In this document: piece after piece, positions 1-8,032 of the stretch | Position numbering within the stretch: position 1 is the first letter of the stretch | Layout of the letters: each line of letters opens with the position of its first letter | Origin: Salinispora fenicalii | Lineage (GTDB): Bacteria > Actinomycetota > Actinomycetes > Mycobacteriales > Micromonosporaceae | DNA: 64,000 nt | Direction: 5' to 3' | Assembly: GCF_000514815.1 (NCBI RefSeq) | Contig: NZ_KI911472.1 | Coordinates: forward strand, 1 to 64,000 | Program-made: the position numbers and the translations under genes | The notes under the pieces: generated by a model | Told to the model about the DNA's origin: nothing | The model's database searches: none | Seen by the model: the letters and a program-made list of their open reading frames with translations, nothing else

Positions 1-532
1 CAGACCGGAGCACCCCCACGTGCGTGGGGAGGACGCCCAGGTCGTATCCGAACCGCCCGTGTACAGCGGAGCACCCCCACGTGCGTGGGGAGGACGTGGG
101 CAGCGGTGTCGGGGTTGCCAATAGCGACAGAGACTTTCGGAGCACCCCCACGTGCGTGGGGAGGACGGGATCTCCTTACGCGGCCTGGCCAGGTGCACCG
201 GAGCACCCCCACGTGCGTGGGGAGGACGTGCCGTCGTCAAATGTGCGGTCTCTGGTGACCGGAGCACCCCCACGTGCGTGGGGAGGACTACCGCCCTTAC
301 CGCCGTACTGATCCTCACCACGGAGCACCCCCACGTGCGTGGGGAGGACATGAGCCCGTCGGTGAAGCGGCCGACGCGCCGCGGAGCACCCCCACGTGCG
401 TGGGGAGGACGTGCTCGCGGAGCCCAAACCCGAGGCCCGATTCGGAGCACCCCCACGTGCGTGGGGAGGACGGATCTGGCCGGGGTTTCTCCGGCGATGT
501 GAACGGAGCACCCCCACGTGCGTGGGGAGGAC
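1..532 (-). CRISPR. CRISPR array 1, type I-E, left end outside window
   Basis: Nine copies of a 28-nt repeat start at 7, 68, 139, 200, 261, 322, 383, 444 and 505. On the plus strand the repeat begins GGAGCACCCCCACG and ends TGCGTGGGGAGGAC; its centre is a palindrome, as expected for a Cas6e substrate. Eight complete spacers lie in the window: seven of 33 nt and one of 43 nt (96-138). Actinobacterial I-E crRNAs carry the GTCCTCCCC...GTGCTCC sense, so the array is read leftward with its leader at the right end next to cas3. The array continues beyond base 1. All ORFs called across it are repeat artefacts. Confidence 0.98.
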
Positions 533-640
533 ACTTTGTGACCTGCGCGTTTATCAGCCGTGGAAGCGGTTTTGCGTCGATCGAGTTGTGGTGTCGTATG
601 GCTGTGGTTGCATGCTGATGCCCTTGCCGAGCGGGTACGA
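533..640 (-). promoter_or_regulatory. Leader of CRISPR array 1
   Basis: The 27 nt next to the leader-side repeat (533-559, read on the minus strand) match 22 of 27 positions with the sequence just before the first repeat of array 2 (9943-9969). Shared core pieces are GGCTG, TAAA, GCAGGTCA and AAGT. A conserved block at this place in both arrays is what a leader looks like; it would carry the site for spacer insertion and perhaps the array promoter. The divergent cas3 gene starts just to the right. Confidence 0.7.
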
Positions 641-3445
641 ATGGAGGGGGTCGGATTGGGGGTCGACCATGACGGGGTCGATGCTGGGATTTGGGGCAAG
701 TCTAGCCATCTCCTGAGACCGTATCCGTTGCTCTGGCATTTGATTGATACCGCGGCCGTTGCTGGTGCGTTGTGGGATCGCTATCTGGCCCCGAACCAAC
801 GGAGGGTCATCACGGAGGAGCTGGCCACCGACGACAGTCACGCTAAATCGTTGATCATGTTTTGGGCGGGATTACACGATGTCGGCAAGGCAACCCCAGG
901 GTTTCAGAAGAAGGACGGGAGCGCGTTCGATGCGCTGCGGAGTGCTGGTTCGTATGAGGATGTTGTAGGCGATGGCTCGTTGAGGCACGACACCGCTGGT
1001 CAGTTGGCCATGCCGGGTCTTCTTGCTCCTTTGGGGTATCCGCGGTTGGTCAGGCGGGTCAGTGACCGCTTGGCCTACCGCGTCGCTCAGATCGTCGGCG
1101 GCCATCACGGGCGGTTCCAGCAAACCAGTGGTCCCCATGGTGGCCGGTTGCAGCTGGGCGAGGGCGGCTGGTCGAAGCAGCGCGCCGCCCTGGTGCGGGT
1201 GGTGCACGAGGCCGTGGGTTCACCCGAGCGGCCGCCGGCGATAGGTGCCGCGGCCAGTGTGCTGGTCACGGGGGTCGTGATCCTCGCGGACTGGCTGGCC
1301 AGCCAGGAGCACTTCTTGCGTCAGCAGTCTTCACGAGTGCCGCAGTACACGGGCGCCGAAGCTGTGTCGACTCATCTCGCGGTCTTATCCGCGCCCGCTG
1401 CCGCCCTGCTCGACGACGCCGGCTTAGGGTCACCGTCGTATCGGGCGTTGGGTTTCGAGGATCTGTTCCCGCACCGTCCGAACGCCCTTCAGCGGTCGAT
1501 CATTGAGGAGTTGCTGCCGGTGGTCGACAGTCCGGGTCTGTTGGTCGTGACGGCGGCTACGGGGGACGGGAAGACTGAAGCCGCTTTGGTGGCTGCCAAA
1601 AGGTTGGCCGAGGTATGCGGGGCGCACGGGTTTTTCTTCGCTTTGCCGACGATGGCGACCTCCGACGAGATGTATCGCCGGGTACGAGCGTTTGCCGCCC
1701 GGCTTGCCGCCGGTCCGGCGCCGGTCACGCTGCTGCACAGCATGTCGTGGTTGAACGCTGAGTACGAGGCTCGGGCGGTTGTCGACCCTGGTGGTGCGGC
1801 TGAGGTGGTGTCCGATGAACCCAGTGGTGATGTGGTGGCACCGGAGTGGCTGCGCGGCCCCAAGCGGGGGCTGCTGGCGCCCATGGCGGTGGGTACGGTG
1901 GACCAGGCGTTGCTTGCCGTGCTGACCACCAAGCACAACGCGCTGCGTCTGCTCGCTCTCTCGGGCAAGGTGTTCGTCGTTGACGAGGCGCATGCGTACG
2001 ACGACTTCACGACCTCCCTGCTGTGTGGCCTGTTGAACTGGTTGGGGGCCTACGGATGCCCGGTCGTCCTGCTGTCGGCGACGTTGCCCTCGTCGCAGGC
2101 GGCGACTCTTGTAGGGGCGTACGAAGAGGGTGCTGGCGTCGGGCCGACCAACACGCCTGTGCCCTATCCGGGTTGGACGTTCGTGCCGGCGATCCAGGGG
2201 CGTGACACGGTTTCGATCTCACCAACGATGCGGGAGGCCCTGGTCTCGGGTAGGACCGTGGAGTTCACGCTCGACGTACGCCCTGTTCGTCACCTCGTCG
2301 GGTCGGAGAGCGACCCAGCGGATCGTAGGGCCGTGGTGCGGCAGGTGCTGGCGCCGGTGGTCGAGCAGGGTGGGTGCGCTGCCGTGGTCTGCAACACGGT
2401 CAACGACGCCCAGCAGACCTACCGCGTCGTTCGTGACTGGGCGTCCGGGGGAGTGGATGTGGTGCTGCTGCACTCCCGTTTCCCGGCTCGGCGCCGGGAG
2501 GAGATTACGACGCAGATCATCGGTCGGCTGGGGAAGGACGGCAATCGTCCTAGATCGATGATCGTAGTTGCTACTCAGGTGCTAGAGCAGTCACTTGACC
2601 TGGACTTCGACCTGTTGGTGACGGATCTGGCGCCGATGGCGCAGCTGTTGCAGCGTGCCGGCCGGTGTCATCGACACCGCAGGACGAGGCCGCCTTGGGC
2701 TGCGCAACCGCGGGTGGTGGTTCTCGACCCGCGGGGCCCGGACGGTATCGAGCATGTCAGGCCAGCTGCTTGGGGAGACGTGTACGCGCGGTACCTGCTG
2801 CGGGCTACGCACCTTCGGCTGGCGGCGACCGACAGGATCGCCGTTCCGCACGCGGTGCAGAACCAAGTGGAAGCGGTGTATTCGCCACAGTCAGTCGACC
2901 ACGATCCCGTGCTAAGCGCCGAATACGACGAGTACCGCGCCGAGGCGATGGCCCTACGTGGGATGGCTGAACTCGGTGTCATTCCTGATCCCGCTCAGGT
3001 GGCCGACCTGGCAGCGCTGAGTCTTACCGAAACGCCGGAGTGGCGTGCATCAACCCGCCTGGGAGCTGAGTCGGAGCGGGTGCTCTGCTGCTACCTCGAC
3101 GCTGGCGGCAGGCAGTGGCTCGACCCCGAGCGGCGCACCCTGCTACCGCAGCGCGGGGCGAGACCCGACGGCCGCTTCTCTAGCCAAGAGGTACGGATGA
3201 TCCTCCAGGAGACGATCCCGCTCCGAACCGACATCCTCACGGGATATGACCCACCCACCACCTTGCCAGCATCCTGGAGCAACAACGCCTGGCTGAAGCG
3301 TCTCCGGCCGCTGTGGCTCCCGATCCTCCCCGACGGGCCCGGGTCGGCCGCTTGGGCTCGTCGATCAGTGCACCTTGACCCCGAACTCGGGCTGGTAGTT
3401 CTCTCCTCTTCGGAAGGACGGCAGCCTGGTGTGGTGAGTGAGTGA
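641..3445 (+). CDS. cas3: CRISPR-associated helicase/nuclease Cas3, type I-E
   Basis: Cas3 is recruited by Cascade bound to target DNA, then unwinds and degrades it. From the ATG at 641 it has 934 residues, the usual length for an HD-helicase fusion. The N-terminus carries IWGKS and the HD nuclease motif HDVGK (HD near residue 79), then GGHHGR. The SF2 helicase part has ATGDGKT near residue 304, DEAH near 447, and motifs QSLDLDFD and RAGRCHRH. A GTG at 560 would extend the frame by 27 residues, but that extension starts at the edge of the array leader and is not Cas3-like, so 641 is preferred; an intermediate TTG or GTG is possible. The stop overlaps the GTG of a 70-codon ORF. Confidence 0.95.
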   Translation: MEGVGLGVDHDGVDAGIWGKSSHLLRPYPLLWHLIDTAAVAGALWDRYLAPNQRRVITEELATDDSHAKSLIMFWAGLHDVGKATPGFQKKDGSAFDALRSAGSYEDVVGDGSLRHDTAGQLAMPGLLAPLGYPRLVRRVSDRLAYRVAQIVGGHHGRFQQTSGPHGGRLQLGEGGWSKQRAALVRVVHEAVGSPERPPAIGAAASVLVTGVVILADWLASQEHFLRQQSSRVPQYTGAEAVSTHLAVLSAPAAALLDDAGLGSPSYRALGFEDLFPHRPNALQRSIIEELLPVVDSPGLLVVTAATGDGKTEAALVAAKRLAEVCGAHGFFFALPTMATSDEMYRRVRAFAARLAAGPAPVTLLHSMSWLNAEYEARAVVDPGGAAEVVSDEPSGDVVAPEWLRGPKRGLLAPMAVGTVDQALLAVLTTKHNALRLLALSGKVFVVDEAHAYDDFTTSLLCGLLNWLGAYGCPVVLLSATLPSSQAATLVGAYEEGAGVGPTNTPVPYPGWTFVPAIQGRDTVSISPTMREALVSGRTVEFTLDVRPVRHLVGSESDPADRRAVVRQVLAPVVEQGGCAAVVCNTVNDAQQTYRVVRDWASGGVDVVLLHSRFPARRREEITTQIIGRLGKDGNRPRSMIVVATQVLEQSLDLDFDLLVTDLAPMAQLLQRAGRCHRHRRTRPPWAAQPRVVVLDPRGPDGIEHVRPAAWGDVYARYLLRATHLRLAATDRIAVPHAVQNQVEAVYSPQSVDHDPVLSAEYDEYRAEAMALRGMAELGVIPDPAQVADLAALSLTETPEWRASTRLGAESERVLCCYLDAGGRQWLDPERRTLLPQRGARPDGRFSSQEVRMILQETIPLRTDILTGYDPPTTLPASWSNNAWLKRLRPLWLPILPDGPGSAAWARRSVHLDPELGLVVLSSSEGRQPGVVSE

Positions 3446-3654
3446 GCAAAGCGCAACGAACGATGGACGTAGTTAGTGTGGCTTGTATCGCAATCATCAG
3501 CGCCTGCTTACGTTCAGGCCAGCTCGAGAGCTGTGGGGTCTCCACCGGGTTGGATGCGGCGGCTTGCGAGACGGCGATCTTGGGCTTGCCCGAGCCCTTC
3601 CCGCTGTACCTAGATTCGGCCAAAACCTTTTGGAGGAATTATGGAACGGTGTGA
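3442..3654 (+). CDS. 70-aa ORF coupled to cas3 stop, unknown
   Basis: The GTG start overlaps the cas3 stop in a GTGA arrangement, the same 4-nt coupling used through the rest of the cas operon. The product would be 70 residues with a short hydrophobic stretch near residues 10-22 (VVSVACIAIISAC) and five cysteines or so. I recognise no family. Its 3' end overlaps, in another frame, the start of the 34-residue peptide gene at 3641. It may be a real cas-linked small protein, or only an open frame that keeps ribosomes moving to the next start. Confidence is low because codon bias is weak and there is no homologue I can name. Confidence 0.35.
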   Translation: MSKAQRTMDVVSVACIAIISACLRSGQLESCGVSTGLDAAACETAILGLPEPFPLYLDSAKTFWRNYGTV

Positions 3655-3745
3655 AGCAGGGCTCGGCATCTCCCTCCGGTTGCCGGCTGCAACGGTGCTG
3701 ACCGTCGTGGTGATTGTGATCCATGTGCTCGTGACGTGGATGTGA
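3641..3745 (+). CDS. 34-aa single-span hydrophobic peptide in cas locus
   Basis: A 35-codon frame starts at ATG 3641, preceded by TGGAGGAATT, one of the best Shine-Dalgarno sequences in the window. The peptide begins MERCEAG and ends with an uninterrupted hydrophobic segment (TVLTVVVIVIHVLVTW, about residues 18-33), so it should insert once in the membrane. Size and layout resemble small membrane-active toxins of type I toxin-antitoxin systems, but no sequence family is recognised. A perfect hairpin follows 15 bases after its stop, and an orphan CRISPR half repeat lies about 110 bases downstream. A CRISPR-controlled toxin is an inference; an accidental short frame cannot be excluded. Confidence 0.5.
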   Translation: MERCEAGLGISLRLPAATVLTVVVIVIHVLVTWM

Positions 3746-3760
3746 GCCGTACGGAGTGAA

Positions 3761-3799
3761 GTGCGGGTTGCTGGCGGCAGCGCCGCCAGCAACCCGCAC
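3761..3799 (+). terminator. Perfect 18-bp hairpin between cas3 and cse1
   Basis: Bases 3761-3778 and 3782-3799 are exact reverse complements around a 3-nt AGC loop. There is no U-tract, which is usual for actinobacterial terminators. It would end transcription of cas3 and the small ORFs, separating them from cse1 and its partners. It could also be a regulatory stem. Confidence 0.7.
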
Positions 3800-3855
3800 A
3801 CCGCGCCAATATTGAGGAAGTTAATTGCCATGGGTCGTGGATGCGGCCGACGACC

Positions 3856-3869
3856 GGAGCACCCCCACG
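3856..3869 (-). repeat. Orphan half CRISPR repeat upstream of cse1
   Basis: These 14 bases are identical to the first half of the array repeat on the plus strand (GGAGCACCCCCACG), that is, to the 3' half of the repeat in crRNA sense, including the crRNA 5'-handle region. The other half is replaced by a different small palindrome (GGTGAG, GAT, CTCACC at 3869-3883). It is the only such partial copy I found outside the arrays and lies about 105 bases before cse1. Degenerate repeats at this position are the hallmark of CreA/CreR-type guide RNAs, or it may be an array relic. Confidence 0.7.
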
Positions 3870-3973
3870 GTGAGGATCTCACCGACTGTAAGTCATGTAG
3901 ATGACATGCAACTTCGCGTCGACACGTGAGTTTGGCAACGTCAGTGGGCCTTCAAGTGGAAGCGATCACGCTT

Positions 3974-5461
3974 ATGATCAAATCTTTCGACCTGACAGAC
4001 CAGCCGTGGATACCGGTGGTTGCCAAGAGTGAGTTGGAGCTGGTCGGCCTCCGTGAGCTTTTCGTTCGTGCGGCGGAGTTCGATGACCTGGCTGTTCCGG
4101 TGCCGCCGGCGGCGTCCGGGTTGTGGCGAATTCTGTACGCGATCACTGCACGGGTGACGGGCCTGGACATGCTGCGTGGGCCACAGTGGCGGCAGCGGCA
4201 GGAGTGGCTGCTTGACCAGGGCGGGTTTGCCGCAGGCGACGTCGGTGCCTACTTTGCGAAATACTCAGACCGCTTTGACCTGTTCGATGCGCTTCGTCCG
4301 TGGATGCAGGATCCCCGGCTTGCTGTCGAGTGTCCGAAGTCCTCCGGGGTCAACAAGCTGGTGTTCGACCGTCCAGCGGGCAACTCTCAGGTGTGGTTCG
4401 GCCATCACACGGATGCCGACGCGGTGGCTCTGGCTCCGGGGGAGGCGGCGTGGTACCTGATCGCGCAGCTGTATTACGGCGCATCTGGGCGGTGCAGCAG
4501 CCGTGAGGTGGCCGGGCAGAAGTTCGCCAACAGCAACGCCGGCCCGCTGCGGGGGGCCATGTCTTATCACCCGCTCGGGGAGAACCTGTTCGAGTCGCTG
4601 GTCGTGGGGGTGCCCCCACGGGTGTCATCAGGGCAGGACGAGGGGCTTGACCTGTGTCCGTGGGAGCGCGATGAGTTGCCGGATCCGCTCGGTGCGCCAT
4701 GGTCGGTGTCGTGGCCGTGTGGCGCGTTGACGGGCCGTGCGCGGCATGCTGTGCTGCTGGTTCCAGACGCCGCCGGTGAGGCCGTGTCGGATGCCTACGT
4801 CACCTGGGCGTGGCGGCTTCCCGGGGCGGCGTCCCCTGATCCGTACGTGGTGCGTCGGCAGAACAAGGAGGGCGGCTGGTACCAGCTGCCGGCCGACGGC
4901 TCCCGGGCTCTGTGGCGGGACGTTGACGCCCTGCTGGGCGGCAACACCGAGGTCAAGACGCATCGTCCCGACATCATGGCTGTCGCCGCCGACCTCGGTC
5001 TCGACGGACGGGTGCGCGCGTATGGCTTCGATCAAGACGGGCAGGCCAAGGATCGGCAGTGGTTCATCGCACTGACCCCACCAGTTCTTGGTTGGTTGAG
5101 TGAGCGCGACCCGGTGACCGCCGACGGCGTGGCCCTGTTGACCCGGGCGGCGGAGTCGATCGGCCGGCGTGTCGGGGCCGCACTGCGGCAGGCTTGGCGG
5201 GAGTTGGTTAGCGTCAAGGACCGAGAGGGCCCGTGGGCTCATACGGGTGAGGCGTACTACTGGACGCGAGCCGAGGCGGTGTTCTGGGAGCACGTGCGAG
5301 ACGGCCGTTTCGCCGAGGGCGGGCGGGCTTTCGCGCGGTTAGGGCACGAGGCCATCGACCACGCCGCGGATGGCGATGCCAGCTCACCGCGGCTGGTGCG
5401 GGCCACGCAGACAGCGCATCGGCTGTTGACAACTCCGTCGAGGAAGGGATCGGGCGCGTGA
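3974..5461 (+). CDS. cse1: Cascade large subunit Cse1 (Cas8e)
   Basis: Cse1 is the large subunit of type I-E Cascade; it recognises the PAM and recruits Cas3. The product is 495 residues and opens MIKSFDLTDQPWIPV, the characteristic start of the family. An upstream GTG in the same frame (3926) is less likely because the family start and a GGAA-type ribosome site favour ATG 3974. The stop TGA shares its last base with the ATG of cse2. It is the first gene of the Cascade operon, downstream of the hairpin and half-repeat interval, so its promoter should lie in 3800-3970. Confidence 0.95.
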   Translation: MIKSFDLTDQPWIPVVAKSELELVGLRELFVRAAEFDDLAVPVPPAASGLWRILYAITARVTGLDMLRGPQWRQRQEWLLDQGGFAAGDVGAYFAKYSDRFDLFDALRPWMQDPRLAVECPKSSGVNKLVFDRPAGNSQVWFGHHTDADAVALAPGEAAWYLIAQLYYGASGRCSSREVAGQKFANSNAGPLRGAMSYHPLGENLFESLVVGVPPRVSSGQDEGLDLCPWERDELPDPLGAPWSVSWPCGALTGRARHAVLLVPDAAGEAVSDAYVTWAWRLPGAASPDPYVVRRQNKEGGWYQLPADGSRALWRDVDALLGGNTEVKTHRPDIMAVAADLGLDGRVRAYGFDQDGQAKDRQWFIALTPPVLGWLSERDPVTADGVALLTRAAESIGRRVGAALRQAWRELVSVKDREGPWAHTGEAYYWTRAEAVFWEHVRDGRFAEGGRAFARLGHEAIDHAADGDASSPRLVRATQTAHRLLTTPSRKGSGA

Positions 5462-6123
5462 TGTCCACGGAGATTGAAGAACGGCCATCCGACCGGTTCG
5501 CGAGGCGGGTCACCGAGCGGTGCCGCCGTGATCGTGGTCAGCGTGCGGCGCTGCGTCGAGGCCTACGTCGTCCTCCCGAGCAGGCGCACACCATGCATGC
5601 CGTTGTCGCCCCATTGCTGTCGGCGTCGGTGACGCAGGAACACGAGTATGCCCACTACGCCGTAGCGGCGATGATCGCCGCGTCGGTTCGTGACAGGCCA
5701 AACGTCGAATCCAGCGACGTCGAGCCAGCGAACGTCACTGACGCCGAGCAGGTAGCCGCAGCGGACGCCGACATCACGCCGGACTACCGCCCCAATCTGG
5801 GGCAGTCGTTGGCCTGGGCGGTGTGCCGGCCGGGCCTTGGCCGTCGGGCGATGAACCGAGCTACCGCGGAGAAGCGACTGCATCTGCTGGTCCGGCAGGG
5901 CTACCCCGGCGTCTACCAACACCTAGCCGGGGTGGTGCGGCATCTCGCCATGGTCGAGGTCCAGGTGAACTGGGGGCAACTCCTTGACGACCTCTGTCAG
6001 TGGCGGTACCGCCGTGACCAGGTCGCCAAGCGATGGCTCCAGTCCTACTACCGCACCCTGCACGAAGCCGACCGCCGCGCCGAGCAGCAGAAATACAACC
6101 CGAGCCTGGAGGAGCCCGCATGA
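5461..6123 (+). CDS. cse2: Cascade small subunit Cse2 (Cas11)
   Basis: Cse2 forms the small-subunit dimer along the belly of Cascade and steadies the R-loop. The product is 220 residues, Arg-rich and helical, within the usual 160-230 range of the family. The start ATG 5461 overlaps the cse1 stop by one base; a GTG one codon earlier is also possible. The motif-like stretch LGRRAMNRATAEKRLHLLV and the C-terminal helix with YRRDQVAKRW are typical of actinobacterial Cse2. It ends in an ATGA overlap with cas7e, so translation of the operon is coupled. Confidence 0.92.
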   Translation: MSTEIEERPSDRFARRVTERCRRDRGQRAALRRGLRRPPEQAHTMHAVVAPLLSASVTQEHEYAHYAVAAMIAASVRDRPNVESSDVEPANVTDAEQVAAADADITPDYRPNLGQSLAWAVCRPGLGRRAMNRATAEKRLHLLVRQGYPGVYQHLAGVVRHLAMVEVQVNWGQLLDDLCQWRYRRDQVAKRWLQSYYRTLHEADRRAEQQKYNPSLEEPA

Positions 6124-7262
6124 CCGCCCGTTACGTCGACATCCATGTGCTGCAGACCGTCCCATACGCCAATCTCAACCGCGACGATCTGGGCTCACCC
6201 AAGACTGTGCGCTTCGGCTACGCCGATCGCACCCGGGTCTCCAGCCAATCCTGGAAGCGAGCCGTTCGGCGGGAGCTGGAGGAATCGTCAGGTGACAAGG
6301 CCAAGCGCACCCGGCGGCTGCCGCAGGCCATCCAGGCTCGGCTCACCGGGCCCGACTGGGACTCGGAGCTGGCGGCCTTCGCGGCGACGCAGGTCATGGC
6401 CACGCTCGCCACGATCGCGGTCAAGGCCGACGGTTTCAAGGTGGACAAAGCCACCGGTGAGGCGCAGGTGCTGTTCTACCTGCCGGAGCGGGCCTTCGAG
6501 ATGCTCGCTGATGTCTGTATGCAGCAGCGTGATCGGCTCATCGGCCTGCGGTCCGGCGCGCTCAAGCTCAAAAGGGGTGAGGCGCCTTTGCCTGCCGACG
6601 CCGTCCGCGCGGCGATGGAGCACCGCAGCGATGTGATCAACCTGTTCGGGCGGATGCTGGCGGAACTGCCCGGCAGCAACGTCGACGGGGCGGTCCAGGT
6701 TGCCCACGCGTTCACCACCCACGGCACGGACCCGCAGGTCGACTTCTTCACTGCCGTCGATGACCTCAAGCAGGACGCCGACCAGGCCGGCAGCGGGCAC
6801 ATGAACAGCGCCGAGTTCAGCACCGGCACGTTCTACCGGTACGCCAGCGTCAACCTGGAAGACCTTGCCCACAACCTCGGCGACCCGGCCACCGCGGTCG
6901 AGCTGACCAGGGTGTTCCTGTCGGCGTTCATCACCGCCATGCCGCAGGCCAAAAAGAACGCCACCGCACCGTTCACGGTTCCCGAACTGGCCTACATCGC
7001 GGTTCGCACCGACCGACCGGTATCACTGGCCAGCGCCTTCGAAACCCCGGTACGGGCCACATTCGACAGCGGATACGCCGAGCCGTCACGTCGGCAGCTC
7101 GCCGAGTACGCCGGACAGATCTACCGACTAATCGGCGACCAGGGAATGGTCTACCACGGTTGCGCTAGCGTCGACGACAAAGGCCTGGAACAGCTCGGCG
7201 AGACTCGCCAGAGCTTCGACAACCTGATCGCCACCGCCGTCGACAAACTGAGGGCGAAATGA
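6120..7262 (+). CDS. cas7e: Cascade backbone subunit Cas7e (Cse4/CasC)
   Basis: Cas7e forms the six-copy helical backbone that holds the crRNA spacer. The 380-residue product starts MTARYVDIHVLQTVPYAN and contains LNRDDLGSPKT, both standard for Cas7e/Cse4. The longer open frame upstream belongs to cse2 in another phase, so ATG 6120, overlapping the cse2 stop, is the start. The stretch with FFTAVDDL and GSGHMNSAEFSTGTFYRYA matches the conserved core of the family. The stop overlaps the cas5e start (ATGA). Confidence 0.95.
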   Translation: MTARYVDIHVLQTVPYANLNRDDLGSPKTVRFGYADRTRVSSQSWKRAVRRELEESSGDKAKRTRRLPQAIQARLTGPDWDSELAAFAATQVMATLATIAVKADGFKVDKATGEAQVLFYLPERAFEMLADVCMQQRDRLIGLRSGALKLKRGEAPLPADAVRAAMEHRSDVINLFGRMLAELPGSNVDGAVQVAHAFTTHGTDPQVDFFTAVDDLKQDADQAGSGHMNSAEFSTGTFYRYASVNLEDLAHNLGDPATAVELTRVFLSAFITAMPQAKKNATAPFTVPELAYIAVRTDRPVSLASAFETPVRATFDSGYAEPSRRQLAEYAGQIYRLIGDQGMVYHGCASVDDKGLEQLGETRQSFDNLIATAVDKLRAK

Positions 7263-8032
7263 CGGGGCTGCTGCTGCGGTTGGCCGGGCCCATGCAATCG
7301 TGGGGTGACCACAGCACCTTTAGCGTCCGAGACACCGGCACCGTCCCCACCCGATCGGCCATGATCGGCATCATCGCCGCCGCTCAGGGCAGGCACCGCG
7401 GCGAGCCGCTCAGCGACCTCGCCCCGGTGCAGTTCACTGTCCGCGTCGACCGGCCCGGCACGGTCATGTCCGATTTCCACACCGTCGGCGGTGGTGCGCC
7501 GCCGGAACGGACCGTACCGACAGCAGAAGGCAAACGCAGGACGGCGGGTGCCGGCACCATCGTGTCGCGTCGGTTCTACCTGGCAGACGCGGTGTTCACC
7601 GTCGCGGTCACCGGCCCGGACGATCTCGTGGGTCAAATTCACACGGCCCTGAACAACCCGGTCTGGGGTCCGTATCTCGGACGCCGCTCCTGCCCCGTGG
7701 CGCACCCGTTCCTGGTCTCCGGCCCGGTCCCCGACCCCGTCGGCCACCTAGAACACCTGCCGCTCAACCGACGCCGCCCCCCGGGCGATGAGGAGACCGT
7801 CAGGGTGGACTTCGTCACCGGGGCACCCCACGGCGACGGCTCCATCAGCCGGATGACACTCAACGACGTACCCATGGAACCAGTGTCCGGAAGCCCTGAC
7901 CCGCGTCGACGGCGATACCTCACCCGCCAGGTTTACGTCACCACCCGCAGCCTGCCCGCCGATCTGTGCGCCGGCACCGGCCTCAACTACCTGAACGCAC
8001 TGGACGAGCACCTGCGAGGAGTCCGAACGTGA
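7259..8032 (+). CDS. cas5e: Cascade subunit Cas5e (CasD)
   Basis: Cas5e caps the Cascade backbone and grips the 5' handle of the crRNA. The 257-residue product begins with LLLRLAGPMQSWGDHSTF, the signature of the RAMP-fold Cas5e N-terminus, followed by the glycine-rich DFHTVGGG region. The start ATG overlaps the cas7e stop. Its own stop overlaps the GTG of cas6e. Length and order fit the standard I-E operon. Confidence 0.95.
   Translation: MTGLLLRLAGPMQSWGDHSTFSVRDTGTVPTRSAMIGIIAAAQGRHRGEPLSDLAPVQFTVRVDRPGTVMSDFHTVGGGAPPERTVPTAEGKRRTAGAGTIVSRRFYLADAVFTVAVTGPDDLVGQIHTALNNPVWGPYLGRRSCPVAHPFLVSGPVPDPVGHLEHLPLNRRRPPGDEETVRVDFVTGAPHGDGSISRMTLNDVPMEPVSGSPDPRRRRYLTRQVYVTTRSLPADLCAGTGLNYLNALDEHLRGVRT

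Noticed and set aside
1-530. Several overlapping ORFs of about 100 codons across array 1 (and similar ones in array 2)
   Set aside because: They translate the CRISPR repeat in different phases (repeating APPRAWGG or TPTCVGRT text) and are not genes.
560-640. GTG 560 as the cas3 start
   Set aside because: It abuts the conserved array leader, and the added residues do not resemble Cas3 N-termini; ATG 641 fits the family.
3705-3720. Match between the pseudo-spacer after the half repeat and the small ORF region
   Set aside because: Only GTCGT plus one base agree and no AAG-type PAM precedes it, so a target cannot be claimed.
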